Shown here piece after piece: positions 26,922 through 35,583 of a stretch of 64,000 bases of DNA (position 1 is its first letter; each line of letters opens with the position of its first letter). The stretch covers positions 1-64,000 of the forward strand of contig JANZNS010000009.1 in NCBI GenBank assembly GCA_025153445.1, read 5' to 3'. The stretch comes from Marinobacter sp. BGYM27. GTDB taxonomy: Bacteria > Pseudomonadota > Gammaproteobacteria > Pseudomonadales > Oleiphilaceae. Under the pieces are notes generated by a model, which had not been told where the DNA came from, did not search any database, and was given only the letters and a program-made list of their open reading frames with translations. A program made the translations under genes and the position numbers.

Positions 26922-29900
26922 TCAGGCGTGTGCCTTTTGGGCCTCATCATTTTCAGCATTGTGATCCTTCGCCAGCAGCACGTAGAACGCTGGTAACACG
27001 AACAGCGTAAACAGGGTGCCGATGCCAAGCCCCGTCGCGATGGTCAGGCCGATTGCGAAGCGGCTCTGTGCGCCAGGGCCTACCGCGATCAACAGGGGCA
27101 CCATCGCCACGATCAGTGCGAGCGAGGTCATGATGATCGGCCGCAGACGAATCGCGGCGGCTTCAATCACCGCTTTGGCTTTGCGGTAACCCTTATCGTG
27201 TTGCAGTTGATTGGCGAATTCGACAATCAGTATGCCGTTCTTCGAGACGACCCCGATCAATGTAATCAGCCCTACCTGCGAGTAGATGTTCATTGTGGTG
27301 AATCCAAGCACGATGAACGCCATGGCTCCGGCGACGGACATGGGAACCGAGATCAGAATGATCAGCGGATCACGCCAGCTTTCGAACTGGGCCGCAAGCA
27401 CCAGGTAGATGACCAGCAGCGACAGGAAGAACGTCACGGCCAGCGCGCTACCCTGATTGACGAACTGACGGGAATCGCCAGTGAAGTCATAGGTGAAGCC
27501 TTGCGGAAAAATCTCGTCGGCAGTCTTGGTCATGAAATTGATCGCATCGCCTGCGGATACGCCCGGCGTTGCGATGCCTTGTAGCGTCAACGAGTTTTGC
27601 TGGTTGAACTGGGTCCGCTGGGACGGCTCAACGCCCTTCTCGAAGCTCACCACACTGCTCAGTGGCACCAGTTCGCCAGAGTCAGCGCGTACGTAATAGT
27701 CGTTCAGTTTGTCAACGTCGGCACGGGCTGCACGCTCAACCTGAGGAATCACCTGATAGGAGCGGCCTTCCATGTTGAAGCGGTTGATATAGCCACCACC
27801 CAGCATGCTGGACATTGCCTGACCGACATCGCTCATCGACAGCCCCAGATCAGCCACACGGTCGCGATCGACTTTGATGGTGGTGATGGGGCGGTCAAAC
27901 TCGATCGACTTCTGCAGGAACATGAACTGGCCGCTCTGCATGGCTTTGCCCATCAGCTCATCGGCGACGCTGTTCAATTGCTCGTAGTCATTGCCAGTGG
28001 TGATGACAAACTGGAACGGCAGACCACCGCTGGAGCCGGGCAACGACGGAATCGGGAACACCGCTGTTTGCAGACCGGTGATTTTAGACATTTCCTGCTG
28101 CAGGATCGGCTGCACTTCAAACTGGGACACGTCCCGCTCGCTCCAGGGCTTCATTTTGAAGCCACCAAAGGCCGCGTTGGGACTGGTGATGCCCAGCAGC
28201 ATGAACGTCTCGTCGTAGCCAGGTAGCTGCTCGAAACTGTCCTGCATTTCGGCGCCGTATTTCTGCAGGTATTCCAGGGTTGCGGTCTGGGGAGCGGTTC
28301 CCTGGAAAAGCAGAATGCCCTGATCTTCGTTTGGTGCGAGTTCGTTCTGGCTCATCGCAACCATGAAGTAAATCGATGCCAGCACGATGGCAGCAAAGAA
28401 GACGATCACCGAAATTGTCTGCAGCGATGATGTCAGCATCGACTTGTATCCGTTTGAAAGCGCAGTGAAGGTGTTCTCAACCTTGGTTTCAAATCGGGTC
28501 GGGTTGCCGTGCGGCTTCAGCACCTTACCTGCCAGCATGGGAGACAGCGTCAGAGCGACAATGCCCGAGATAACGACGGTACCGGCGAGCGTGAAGGCAA
28601 ATTCGGTAAACAGCGAGCCGACCAGTCCGCCCATAAACCCGATCGGGGCATAGACGGCGACCAGTGTAGTGGTCATCGCGATAATGGGCGTTGCCATCTC
28701 CCGAGCGCCGTTTAGCGCTGCGTCGAATCTCGATTCGCCTTCCTCGATATGACGGTGAACGTTCTCGACAATAATGATGGCATCGTCGACCACCAGCCCG
28801 ATGGCCAGTACCAGCGACAACAGTGTCAGCAGGTTCAGGGAGTAGCCCAGTGCAAGCATGACGAATGCACCACCGACGATCGATAGCGGGACCGCGACCG
28901 ATGGAATGACTGCAGCACGCAGCGATCCAAGGCACAGGAATACCACCACCAGAACGATGACGATGGCTTCGAACAGCGTCTTGATGACCTCCTTGATGGA
29001 GTCTTCAATGAACTCCGAGGAGTCGTAGGGCAGTTCGACTTTGAGCTCGTCCGGCAGTTGGGCCTTGATATCGGGCAGTTCGCCTTTGACCAGCTCTGCG
29101 ACAGTCAGGGGGTTGGCGCCGGGCGACAGTTCGATAGCGACATAGGTAGAGGGCTGGCCTTTGTACAGCGCCAGATTTTCATAGCTCTCGGACCCCAGCT
29201 CCACTCGCGCGATGTCTTTCAGGCGGATCAGTGACCCCTTGGATTCCTTGATCACCAGTTCCCGGAACTGGTCCAGGCTGCCGATATCGGTGTCACTGGT
29301 CAGGCTGATTTGTACCAGATCGCCTTTGGTGTTGCCGACAGCGGCCTGGTAGTTGTTCTGCAACAGAAACTGGATGACATCCGGGGCCGTCATGTCCACC
29401 GCTGCCAGACGCTCAGGGTCCAGCCAGACACGCAGGGCAAACGTGCGCCCCAGCAATTCGGCCTTACCTACTCCGGGCAGCGCCTGCAATTTAGGCTGAA
29501 CCACCCGCGTGAGGTAGTCCGTAATCTGGGGTACCGGCATGGTTTCGCTGTAGAACGCGATGTACATCAACGCAGTGCTATCACCGGTTTCTGATGAAAT
29601 GACCGGATCCTGCGCTTCGGCCGGCAGCACGTTGCGCTGACTGGCAACCTTGGCCTGAATTTCGGCCAACGCGGCGTTGGCGTCGTAGTTCAGCTCCATC
29701 TTGGCCTGAATGGTCGACACGCCTTGTGAGCTGGTGGAGCTCAGGTAGTCGATACCGCTGGCTTCAGCAATGGCCTGCTGTAAGGGAGTGGTGATAAACC
29801 CCTTGATAAGCTCCGAACTTGCGCCCGGGTAGGCGGTTGTCACGGTGACGGTTGTGCTTTCCAGCAGCGGGTATTCGCGCACTTCCAATTCCATGGCGGC

Positions 29901-29981
29901 GCGCACACCCAAAAGCAGTATCAGCAAGCTGACAACCGTCGCCAGTACCGGACGGTTTACGAAAATATCGGTGAAGCGCAT
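26922..29981 (-). CDS. RND-family efflux permease (HAE1 type)
   Basis: Inner-membrane proton-driven drug/solute exporter of the AcrB/MexB superfamily, 1019 residues. The N-terminus MRFTDIFVNRPVLATVVS and the TM4 proton-relay motif GLVVDDAIIIVENVHRH (two adjacent aspartates) are standard, as are the second-half blocks AAQFESWRDP and GVVSKNGILIVEFANQ. The closest types by pattern are MexK/VexF-like pumps rather than AcrB itself. The start overlaps the adaptor stop by one base. No outer-membrane factor follows, so it would have to recruit a TolC-type protein encoded elsewhere. Substrates cannot be read from sequence. Confidence 0.95.
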   Translation of the reverse strand: MRFTDIFVNRPVLATVVSLLILLLGVRAAMELEVREYPLLESTTVTVTTAYPGASSELIKGFITTPLQQAIAEASGIDYLSSTSSQGVSTIQAKMELNYDANAALAEIQAKVASQRNVLPAEAQDPVISSETGDSTALMYIAFYSETMPVPQITDYLTRVVQPKLQALPGVGKAELLGRTFALRVWLDPERLAAVDMTAPDVIQFLLQNNYQAAVGNTKGDLVQISLTSDTDIGSLDQFRELVIKESKGSLIRLKDIARVELGSESYENLALYKGQPSTYVAIELSPGANPLTVAELVKGELPDIKAQLPDELKVELPYDSSEFIEDSIKEVIKTLFEAIVIVLVVVFLCLGSLRAAVIPSVAVPLSIVGGAFVMLALGYSLNLLTLLSLVLAIGLVVDDAIIIVENVHRHIEEGESRFDAALNGAREMATPIIAMTTTLVAVYAPIGFMGGLVGSLFTEFAFTLAGTVVISGIVALTLSPMLAGKVLKPHGNPTRFETKVENTFTALSNGYKSMLTSSLQTISVIVFFAAIVLASIYFMVAMSQNELAPNEDQGILLFQGTAPQTATLEYLQKYGAEMQDSFEQLPGYDETFMLLGITSPNAAFGGFKMKPWSERDVSQFEVQPILQQEMSKITGLQTAVFPIPSLPGSSGGLPFQFVITTGNDYEQLNSVADELMGKAMQSGQFMFLQKSIEFDRPITTIKVDRDRVADLGLSMSDVGQAMSSMLGGGYINRFNMEGRSYQVIPQVERAARADVDKLNDYYVRADSGELVPLSSVVSFEKGVEPSQRTQFNQQNSLTLQGIATPGVSAGDAINFMTKTADEIFPQGFTYDFTGDSRQFVNQGSALAVTFFLSLLVIYLVLAAQFESWRDPLIILISVPMSVAGAMAFIVLGFTTMNIYSQVGLITLIGVVSKNGILIVEFANQLQHDKGYRKAKAVIEAAAIRLRPIIMTSLALIVAMVPLLIAVGPGAQSRFAIGLTIATGLGIGTLFTLFVLPAFYVLLAKDHNAENDEAQKAHA

Positions 29982-31126
29982 TAGTTGGCGCCCTCCTCAC
30001 TGGCTTCGGAGGCGGGCTTGCCACTATCGGCGGAGTCTCCTGAGTCTGCGCCTTTTTTCTCGATTTCTACCGTCTGACCCGCTCTCAGGCGGAGCAGGCC
30101 GGTCGCGACGACACGCTCGCCGGCTTCGAGATTTTTGGTGACCTCGACCATGCCGTCACGGGTGCCGCCGGTTTCAATACTGCGACGTTCAGTTATCAGC
30201 GCGCCTTCGTCGTTTTCCTTGATGACGTAAACAAAATCGCCGTATGTATTGAAAGAGATAGCGGTGTTGGGAATGGCAACGATATCCCGCATTTTGGGAC
30301 GCAGCGTCTGAATGGTGGCAAACATACCCGGTTGCAGTTTTTGCTCCGGATTTTTCAGCGTGGCGCGGATACGCACAGTGCGGGTTTCAGCATTGACCGA
30401 ACTGTTGATGGCGCTGATTTTACCGGAGAAGGTCTGATCCGGAATGGCGGCAACTGTGACATCGACCTGATTACCAACCGTGACGTTGGCGAGTTCTTTC
30501 TCAGAGATGGTGTAGTCGGCGTAGATTGGATCGAGCATGTTGATTTCAACGATCGGCGTACCGGTTGCCAGGTATTCACCCTGGTCTACCAGACGAATGC
30601 CGAGGGTGCCGGCGAAAGGCGCTTTCAGCTCTTTCTTGTTCAACTGAGCCTGAGCTTCAATTGAGCGTGCGCGTGCGGCTTCGAGATTCGCTTCGGCTTC
30701 ATCGTACTGAGACTGGGATACGGCCTTGCGGGGCAACAGATCCTCGAGTCGTTTGAACTCGCGGCTGGCCTGTCTTTCTTCTGCGCGGCGTGTGGTTAAT
30801 GCGGCCTCATCAGTCTGGCTGTCCAGTCGCAGTAGCACGTCACCTTTTTTAACCTTGTCACCGGATTCGAACAGGATGTCTTTGATCACCCCCGGGACTT
30901 CGTTGGCAATCTGGATGCCGTTAACGGCTTCGATGCTGCCAACGGCTTTTAGTGATGGTTGCCACTGAACACTCTGGGCAGTGGTTGCTTCAATAACCGC
31001 GGGCGGCTGAGGCTGTGAGAACTTTTCCTTCATTTGGCCGAACTGATAAAACTTGTAGCCAAAGATGCCGCCGAGAACGACAGCCAGAAAAACAATGACA
31101 ACGACAAAGCGTGATGCTGTGCGCAT
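29981..31126 (-). CDS. RND efflux periplasmic adaptor subunit (membrane fusion protein)
   Basis: A 381-residue HlyD/MexA-type adaptor linking the permease to an outer-membrane channel. An N-terminal membrane anchor (FVVVIVFLAVVLGGIFGYKF, about 8-27) without a lipobox cysteine suggests it is membrane-anchored rather than lipidated. The lipoyl halves appear as SIEAVNGIQIANEVPGVI and APFAGTLGIRLVDQGEYL, flanking a coiled-coil hairpin (about 130-185), with the beta-barrel after that. The C-terminal tail is Ser/Asp/Glu rich. It is the first gene of the two-gene operon. Confidence 0.94.
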   Translation of the reverse strand: MRTASRFVVVIVFLAVVLGGIFGYKFYQFGQMKEKFSQPQPPAVIEATTAQSVQWQPSLKAVGSIEAVNGIQIANEVPGVIKDILFESGDKVKKGDVLLRLDSQTDEAALTTRRAEERQASREFKRLEDLLPRKAVSQSQYDEAEANLEAARARSIEAQAQLNKKELKAPFAGTLGIRLVDQGEYLATGTPIVEINMLDPIYADYTISEKELANVTVGNQVDVTVAAIPDQTFSGKISAINSSVNAETRTVRIRATLKNPEQKLQPGMFATIQTLRPKMRDIVAIPNTAISFNTYGDFVYVIKENDEGALITERRSIETGGTRDGMVEVTKNLEAGERVVATGLLRLRAGQTVEIEKKGADSGDSADSGKPASEASEEGAN

Positions 31127-31458
31127 GAAGAAATCCTGAATTTTTTGTCACGTGAATGCGGATAAGCGCCAGATTATAGCGGAAAGAATAGCCTGCTATA
31201 CAACACAATATCCCGCTAAAGCCGTTTATAAGAGGACGAGCACGGAAGGTTGGTATCAATAGCGGTGATTCAATTGCCGGTAATAATTATCCGTAACAGG
31301 GTTTGGAATGGATCAGTAGTTTTACCTACCCGGGTATCGCCAACTCACTCGAATATCGCGAGGCGATAGAAGTTGTTGCGCAACACGGGAGCCTGATCCA
31401 TTGTTGTAAAGGCAAAAAGCAGCGTCAGTATGGGCGCACACCCAACAGGAGGCAACGG
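31127..31458. other. Divergent intergenic region, RND operon to VOC gene
   Basis: A 332-base region that should hold both promoters. No TetR or MarR regulator gene is here, although RND pumps often have one. A frame that extends the VOC gene back to 31303 has no ribosome site and no match and is taken as non-coding. Confidence 0.4.
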
Positions 31459-31830
31459 ATGATTGGTTACGTGACGATTGGTGTCAGTGATATGTCGAAG
31501 GCCAAGGCGTTCTACAGTGAACTGCTGCAGGATGTTGGCGCGAAAGTACTTTTGGATATGGGGCGAATCGCGTTTATTGGCACCAGCATGAAAGCGCCGA
31601 TGCTAGCGGTGTGCACGCCTTACAATGATGAGTCGTGTAACCAGGGTAACGGCAACATGTTTGCTATTAGTCCGGGTTCCAAAGAGGCGGTTGACGGTCT
31701 GTACGCCAAGGCGATTTCGTTGGGGGCGACGTGCGATGGCGAGCCGGGGCAGCGTATTCCCGATCAGTTCTACGGTGCCTACGTGCGCGATACTGATGGC
31801 AATAAAATGGCCTTTTTTCATTTCGGTTGA
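31459..31830 (+). CDS. VOC superfamily (glyoxalase/bleomycin resistance-like) protein
   Basis: A 123-residue single-domain vicinal-oxygen-chelate protein built from two beta-alpha-beta-beta-beta halves: MIGYVTIGVSDMSKAKAFYSELL at the start and FYGAYVRDTDGNKMAFFHFG at the end are textbook for this group. Relatives include metal-dependent glyoxalases, dioxygenases and antibiotic-binding proteins; nothing here fixes the function. AGGAGG lies seven bases before the chosen ATG. It is 56 bases upstream of the copper chaperone gene on the same strand. Confidence 0.85.
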   Translation: MIGYVTIGVSDMSKAKAFYSELLQDVGAKVLLDMGRIAFIGTSMKAPMLAVCTPYNDESCNQGNGNMFAISPGSKEAVDGLYAKAISLGATCDGEPGQRIPDQFYGAYVRDTDGNKMAFFHFG

Positions 31831-31886
31831 TGTTTGTTTGATGCGACCTTGCCTCTTTACAGATTGAGGCGATAAGGAGAACAGTA

Positions 31887-32387
31887 GTGACCATAAAAAA
31901 ATTCGCATGGGCTGCGCTGGTAGTTGGCGTGTTGGGCAGCAACGTTGCATTTGCACATGATCACGGCGCTGTGGTCGAGGTCAGTCATCCATGGGCGCGT
32001 GCAACACCGCCGGTCAAGCCGGTGCATGGCGCCGCTTATCTGACGCTGACCAATACGTCAGATGAGGCAGTAGTGTTGGAAGGCGTTACGACACCGGTGA
32101 CTGACAAAGCCAGCATCCATGAGACTCAGAAAGTGGACGGCAACATGCGAATGGAAAAGCTGAAAGGGGGGCTGGAAATTGAACCGGGCCAGACGGTTAA
32201 GTTCGCACCCGGTGGCTATCATGTCATGCTGATGGATATGGATGAACCACTGGTTGCTGGAAGCCATTTCCCGATCACTCTTGAATTCCAGGGGGGGCTT
32301 ACTGAGCAGGTTGAGATTCAGGTGGGTGATGAGCCTGAAATGGACGGCCACTCCATGGGGGGACATTCAAAAGAACACGCACACTAA
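31887..32387 (+). CDS. PCu(A)C family periplasmic copper chaperone
   Basis: A 166-residue exported protein (signal peptide ending AFAHDHG) of the DUF461/PCu(A)C family, which delivers Cu(I) to the CuA centre of cytochrome c oxidase or scavenges copper. The copper motif is visible as HETQ...MRMEKL...GGYHVMLM, with the spacing H-x10-M-x21-H-x-M nearly kept. The C-terminal tail is rich in His and Met (MDGHSMGGHSKEHAH), a second metal-binding site seen in many homologues. It starts at GTG with AAGGAG eight bases upstream. No cox or cop genes are adjacent. Confidence 0.9.
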   Translation: MTIKKFAWAALVVGVLGSNVAFAHDHGAVVEVSHPWARATPPVKPVHGAAYLTLTNTSDEAVVLEGVTTPVTDKASIHETQKVDGNMRMEKLKGGLEIEPGQTVKFAPGGYHVMLMDMDEPLVAGSHFPITLEFQGGLTEQVEIQVGDEPEMDGHSMGGHSKEHAH

Positions 32388-32418
32388 AGGGTTCACCTGA
32401 GTGCGTTAGTTTTCCTGT

Positions 32419-32436
32419 CCGGGCACTGCCGCCCGG
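32419..32436. terminator. Weak hairpin between convergent genes
   Basis: CCGGGC-ACTGCC-GCCCGG sits between the copper chaperone gene and the end of the outer-membrane barrel gene. A T tract is lacking, so this is a possible rather than clear terminator. Confidence 0.3.
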
Positions 32437-32439
32437 GCG

Positions 32440-33442
32440 CTACTTCTCGTTAAACATGAAAATGATGCTGCCCCCCCGTAGAACGCTGCCGTAGTTGAAA
32501 TTAATTCCAATCCCGATGTTGTCCAGTATCCCCATGAAGTCGTTGGTTTCCACCAGCCATGCAACGCCTGCCTCATAATAGTGTGTGCTGCCAAGTGCAT
32601 GGCTCATGTCCCCGCCCACGTCGACCCGTGCTGCCCGCAGCCATAAATCCTGTGCAGGCAAAAACGCCGCTTTGGTGGGCACTTTCACCCGGAGCCCGTT
32701 GGACCAGAAGAAGGCCTCTGGCTTTGCCTTGTGGGCTTCAATATGGGCGCCATAAGTGGTGCCTGCTATATAGTGATAATCAGAGAAAAAGTTCCACCGG
32801 GCTCCCTGTGCGTCCAGCAGATAATTGACGGTCAAGGTAGGCTCGGCCACCAGGGCGTTTACCGAAATGTTCGTGAGAACACCGTCCAAAACGGGAGCAA
32901 ACGGCTTGGAGGCTTCCGTTTTGTATCTCGTGCGATTTTTATAGTGCAGCAGGTGTGAGTAGAGCCCGAGCGTGACTCGCCAGTGCTGATCAATGTGATG
33001 CCGCCAGGCCCCCCCCCCCGAGCTCCCCAGATATGACGGTGTCGCGCAACTCGTCCTGACCCGGATTATCGCTCGCCACGACCTGGATATCCTGATCGAT
33101 GTCGAGATAGGCCAGCTTAGCCAGTACCAGCAATTCATCGTCTGAGTCGGGGAGGTGAGTTTGCCATTGATAGGGCAGGCTGACGACTGAAATTTCCTGA
33201 CGCAGTTGAGCTGAATCAGCGCTCCCGAACTGGTCATTGTCAATCTCGAAATAATCGTTGGGATTGAAGTTCCAGAGGCCAAAGCGAACCGCTTCACCGT
33301 TGGTAAGGAGCATGGACGTCGTTATCGTTTCTGAAATGTTTGCTTGTGCCGCCGCATCGAGTGCATCAGGCATTGCGGGCCGAGCCAGGAAGATGGTCGT
33401 CGCGACCAGAATGCAGACGCTTGTCCAGTGTTTTCTCACCAC
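32440..33442 (-). CDS. Outer-membrane autotransporter-like beta-barrel protein, frame broken at a G11 tract (candidate phase-variable gene, OFF)
   Basis: One gene is split into two frames. The 5' part starts at GTG 33442 (GGAGAG upstream), encodes a signal peptide (KHWTSVCILVATTIFLARPA) and reads to ELGGG; in the present sequence it then stops at 32990 after GLAASH. The 3' part, in the frame one base on, continues from GGGAWRHHIDQHW with alternating beta-strand sequence to FMFNEK. The switch lies exactly in a run of eleven G on the coding strand. With ten G the two parts join into a 333-residue protein. It resembles the solitary outer-membrane autotransporter barrel domain proteins of Vibrio and relatives (moderate certainty). 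The break is a phase-off state, a pseudogene or a sequencing slip. Confidence 0.75.
33009..33019 (-). repeat. Homopolymer tract, eleven G on the coding strand
   Basis: Eleven consecutive C on the plus strand, read as G11 by the outer-membrane barrel gene. It is the longest G/C homopolymer I noticed in the window and lies exactly at the reading-frame switch. One G fewer, or two more, would restore the frame. Confidence 0.9.
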
Positions 33443-33757
33443 GATGCTCTCCACACGCCTTGCTGGATCATCCTTGGGCACATTCCTGCCTGCCTTGAGT
33501 CTGGAATGAATGCTTTTGTGTGGCAATTTTACCTGTGGCACGGGGGCATGGAATCATCGGTAGATGATTTTGTTCTGGCGGAGCGCAAGTTTCGGGCCGG
33601 CACATATCTGCTTTTGTTGCCCTGTTATTCCTCGAACAACATCACCTTGTCATCTCGATGTCATTGCCGGCTGACAGTCTGGTATATCCGGGGCAGTGGG
33701 CCATCTGGCGCAGTGTCACCTTTTTTGTAGTAAAAGCTGCAGACGGGAGGGTGTTCC
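33443..33757. other. Divergent intergenic region upstream of the barrel gene
   Basis: A 315-base stretch with promoters presumably in both directions. The minus frame continuing to 33541 shows basic, disordered sequence before the signal peptide and is judged untranslated. I see no clear boxes or repeats. Confidence 0.35.
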
Positions 33758-34018
33758 ATGATTGAACAGTATCTTCGTAATGCATTACAGGTGCCTCACA
33801 ACTATCGACTGGTAGAAATTGAAAAGGCGCGTGAGCACCATGCGGCGAGTTGCACGGCGCGCTATTTCAATCTGATTGATGAAAACAGGAACCTTGTAGC
33901 CGGTTTTGATGCATGGATGGTGGAGCAGAGTTTTTTTGGATTTTTTCGCTATAGCCCACAAGGGCAGCTACTGGAGAGAAAAACGGTGGCGCTCTATTCC
34001 CCGACAGCCCGACACTGA
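33758..34018 (+). CDS. Small hypothetical protein
   Basis: An 86-residue protein that I do not recognise. The start is supported by GGGAGG eight bases upstream. It contains NYRLVEIEKAREHHAASCTARYFNLIDENRNLVAGFDAWM, predicted as mixed alpha/beta, and an aromatic FFGFFRYSPQGQLLERK segment. No signal peptide or membrane helix. It stands alone between the outer-membrane barrel gene (divergent) and ntrC (convergent). Confidence 0.6.
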   Translation: MIEQYLRNALQVPHNYRLVEIEKAREHHAASCTARYFNLIDENRNLVAGFDAWMVEQSFFGFFRYSPQGQLLERKTVALYSPTARH

Positions 34019-34099
34019 TGAGCAACAGGCAATAATCTGATGGTCTGGGGTTCGGGACGTGGTGCCCTCAGGTGGTTTGTAAAACGTGCTGAGCGAGGG

Positions 34100-34131
34100 C
34101 CTGAGGTGAACGGGTAGTCGCTCACCTCAGG
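34100..34131. terminator. Hairpin downstream of ntrC
   Basis: The perfect 10-base inverted repeat CCTGAGGTGA / TCACCTCAGG with a 12-base loop lies between the convergent small gene and ntrC. There is no T tract next to the stem, so termination is plausible but not shown. Confidence 0.4.
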
Positions 34132-34149
34132 GTTGGCATTGGCGAGGGG

Positions 34150-35583
34150 TTAGTCTTCGTCGTCTTCCCCCGGGCCATCCGCCATGCCCAGCTCTTTGAT
34201 TTTCCGGGTCAAGGTGTTTCGGCCCCAGCCCAGCAGAATCGCCGCATCCCGTCGGCGACCACCGGTGTGTTTGAGGGAGGTTTCGATCATCACCTGTTCA
34301 AACTCGGGTACAGCGACATCAAGGATTGCCTGTTTGCCCCGTTTCAGTTCCTGTTCGGCCCAGGCGCGCAAGCCTTCCTGCCAGGTTTGTCCGGTCGGTG
34401 GTGTGTCGGCCTGGTCGAGTAATTCTGGCGGCAGGTCGCTGACATGAATCTCGCGCCCGCTCGCCATGACCGTCAACCAGCGACAGGTGTTTTCGAGCTG
34501 GCGGACATTCCCGGGCCAGGGCAGCGTGGTCAGGTATTCTTCAGCTTCGGCCCGCAGCAGTTTGGGTTCAACCGAGAGTTCCAGAGCCGCACGTTTCAGG
34601 AAGTGTTGCATCAGCCGCGGAATATCCTCACGCCGTTCAGCCAGTTTTGGCAAATGAACACGGATAACATTCAGGCGATGGAACAGGTCTTCCCGGAAGG
34701 TGCCGGCCTGAACCAGCTTTTCAAGATTCTGGTGCGTGGCGGCGATGATGCGCACATCGACCTTGATCGGCGTTGTGCCACCTACCCGATAAAATTCGCC
34801 ATCGGCCAGCACCCGCAGCAAGCGCGTTTGGGTATCAGCGGGCATATCGCCAATTTCATCGAGGAACAGGGTGCCGCCGTTGGATTGTTCAAAACGTCCC
34901 TGACGGGCGGCAGCGGCTCCTGTAAAGGCGCCTTTTTCATGGCCAAACAATTCTGACTCAATCAGATCTTTGGGAATTGCGGCCATATTCAGCGCGATGA
35001 ACGAATGGCTGGCACGAGGGCTGTGATTATGCAATGCCTGCGCGACCAGCTCCTTGCCGGTGCCGCTTTCCCCATTGATCAACACCGTGATGTTTGAGTG
35101 GGAGAGTCGACCTATTGCCCTGAAAACTTCCTGCATGGCAGGCGCTTCACCAATGATTTCGGTGTGGCGAGTCGTGCTATCCGGCTGGGGTTCGGTGCTG
35201 GCTCTGCGTTCGCGGCTGTGGGCGATGGCCCGCTTGGCGAGTTCAACTGCATCATCGACATCAAAGGGTTTGGGCAGGTATTCAAAAGCCCCTGTCTGAT
35301 AACTCGCAACCGCGCTTTCCAGGTCCGAGTGGGCGGTCATGATGATGACCGGAATGTCGGGATGGTCGTGGGTGATTTGCCCCAATAGCGCAATACCGTC
35401 GATGCCGGGCATTCTGATGTCGCTGATTATGGCATCCGGTTGTTCCCGGTCGAGGCGCATCATAATGCCTTCGCCGCTCTCGAATACGCGAGTCTGGATG
35501 TCGGCCTGTGTCAGTGCACGTTCCAGGACCCATCGAATACTCCGATCATCGTCAATTATCCAGACGTTGGCCGATTGGCTCAT
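34150..35583 (-). CDS. ntrC: Nitrogen regulation response regulator NtrC (sigma-54 activator)
   Basis: DNA-binding enhancer protein that activates sigma-54 promoters when phosphorylated by NtrB under nitrogen limitation. The receiver domain carries WIIDDD and the phospho-acceptor Asp in ISDIRMPGIDG (about 54). The AAA+ domain has the Walker A GESGTGKE, the sigma-54 contact loop GAFTGA, and LFLDEIGDMP. A Fis-type helix-turn-helix ends the protein (GGRRRDAAILLGWGRNTLTRKIKELG). 477 residues from ATG 35583, which overlaps the ntrB stop by four bases. Confidence 0.97.
   Translation of the reverse strand: MSQSANVWIIDDDRSIRWVLERALTQADIQTRVFESGEGIMMRLDREQPDAIISDIRMPGIDGIALLGQITHDHPDIPVIIMTAHSDLESAVASYQTGAFEYLPKPFDVDDAVELAKRAIAHSRERRASTEPQPDSTTRHTEIIGEAPAMQEVFRAIGRLSHSNITVLINGESGTGKELVAQALHNHSPRASHSFIALNMAAIPKDLIESELFGHEKGAFTGAAAARQGRFEQSNGGTLFLDEIGDMPADTQTRLLRVLADGEFYRVGGTTPIKVDVRIIAATHQNLEKLVQAGTFREDLFHRLNVIRVHLPKLAERREDIPRLMQHFLKRAALELSVEPKLLRAEAEEYLTTLPWPGNVRQLENTCRWLTVMASGREIHVSDLPPELLDQADTPPTGQTWQEGLRAWAEQELKRGKQAILDVAVPEFEQVMIETSLKHTGGRRRDAAILLGWGRNTLTRKIKELGMADGPGEDDED

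Noticed and set aside
31303-31458. 52-residue extension of the VOC protein
   Set aside because: The conserved fold starts at the ATG preceded by AGGAGG; the extension has no similarity to the family.
32990-33297. Treating the two halves of the barrel gene as separate proteins
   Set aside because: Only the joined frame gives a signal peptide plus a full barrel; the 3' half alone begins inside antisense-like sequence with no signal peptide.
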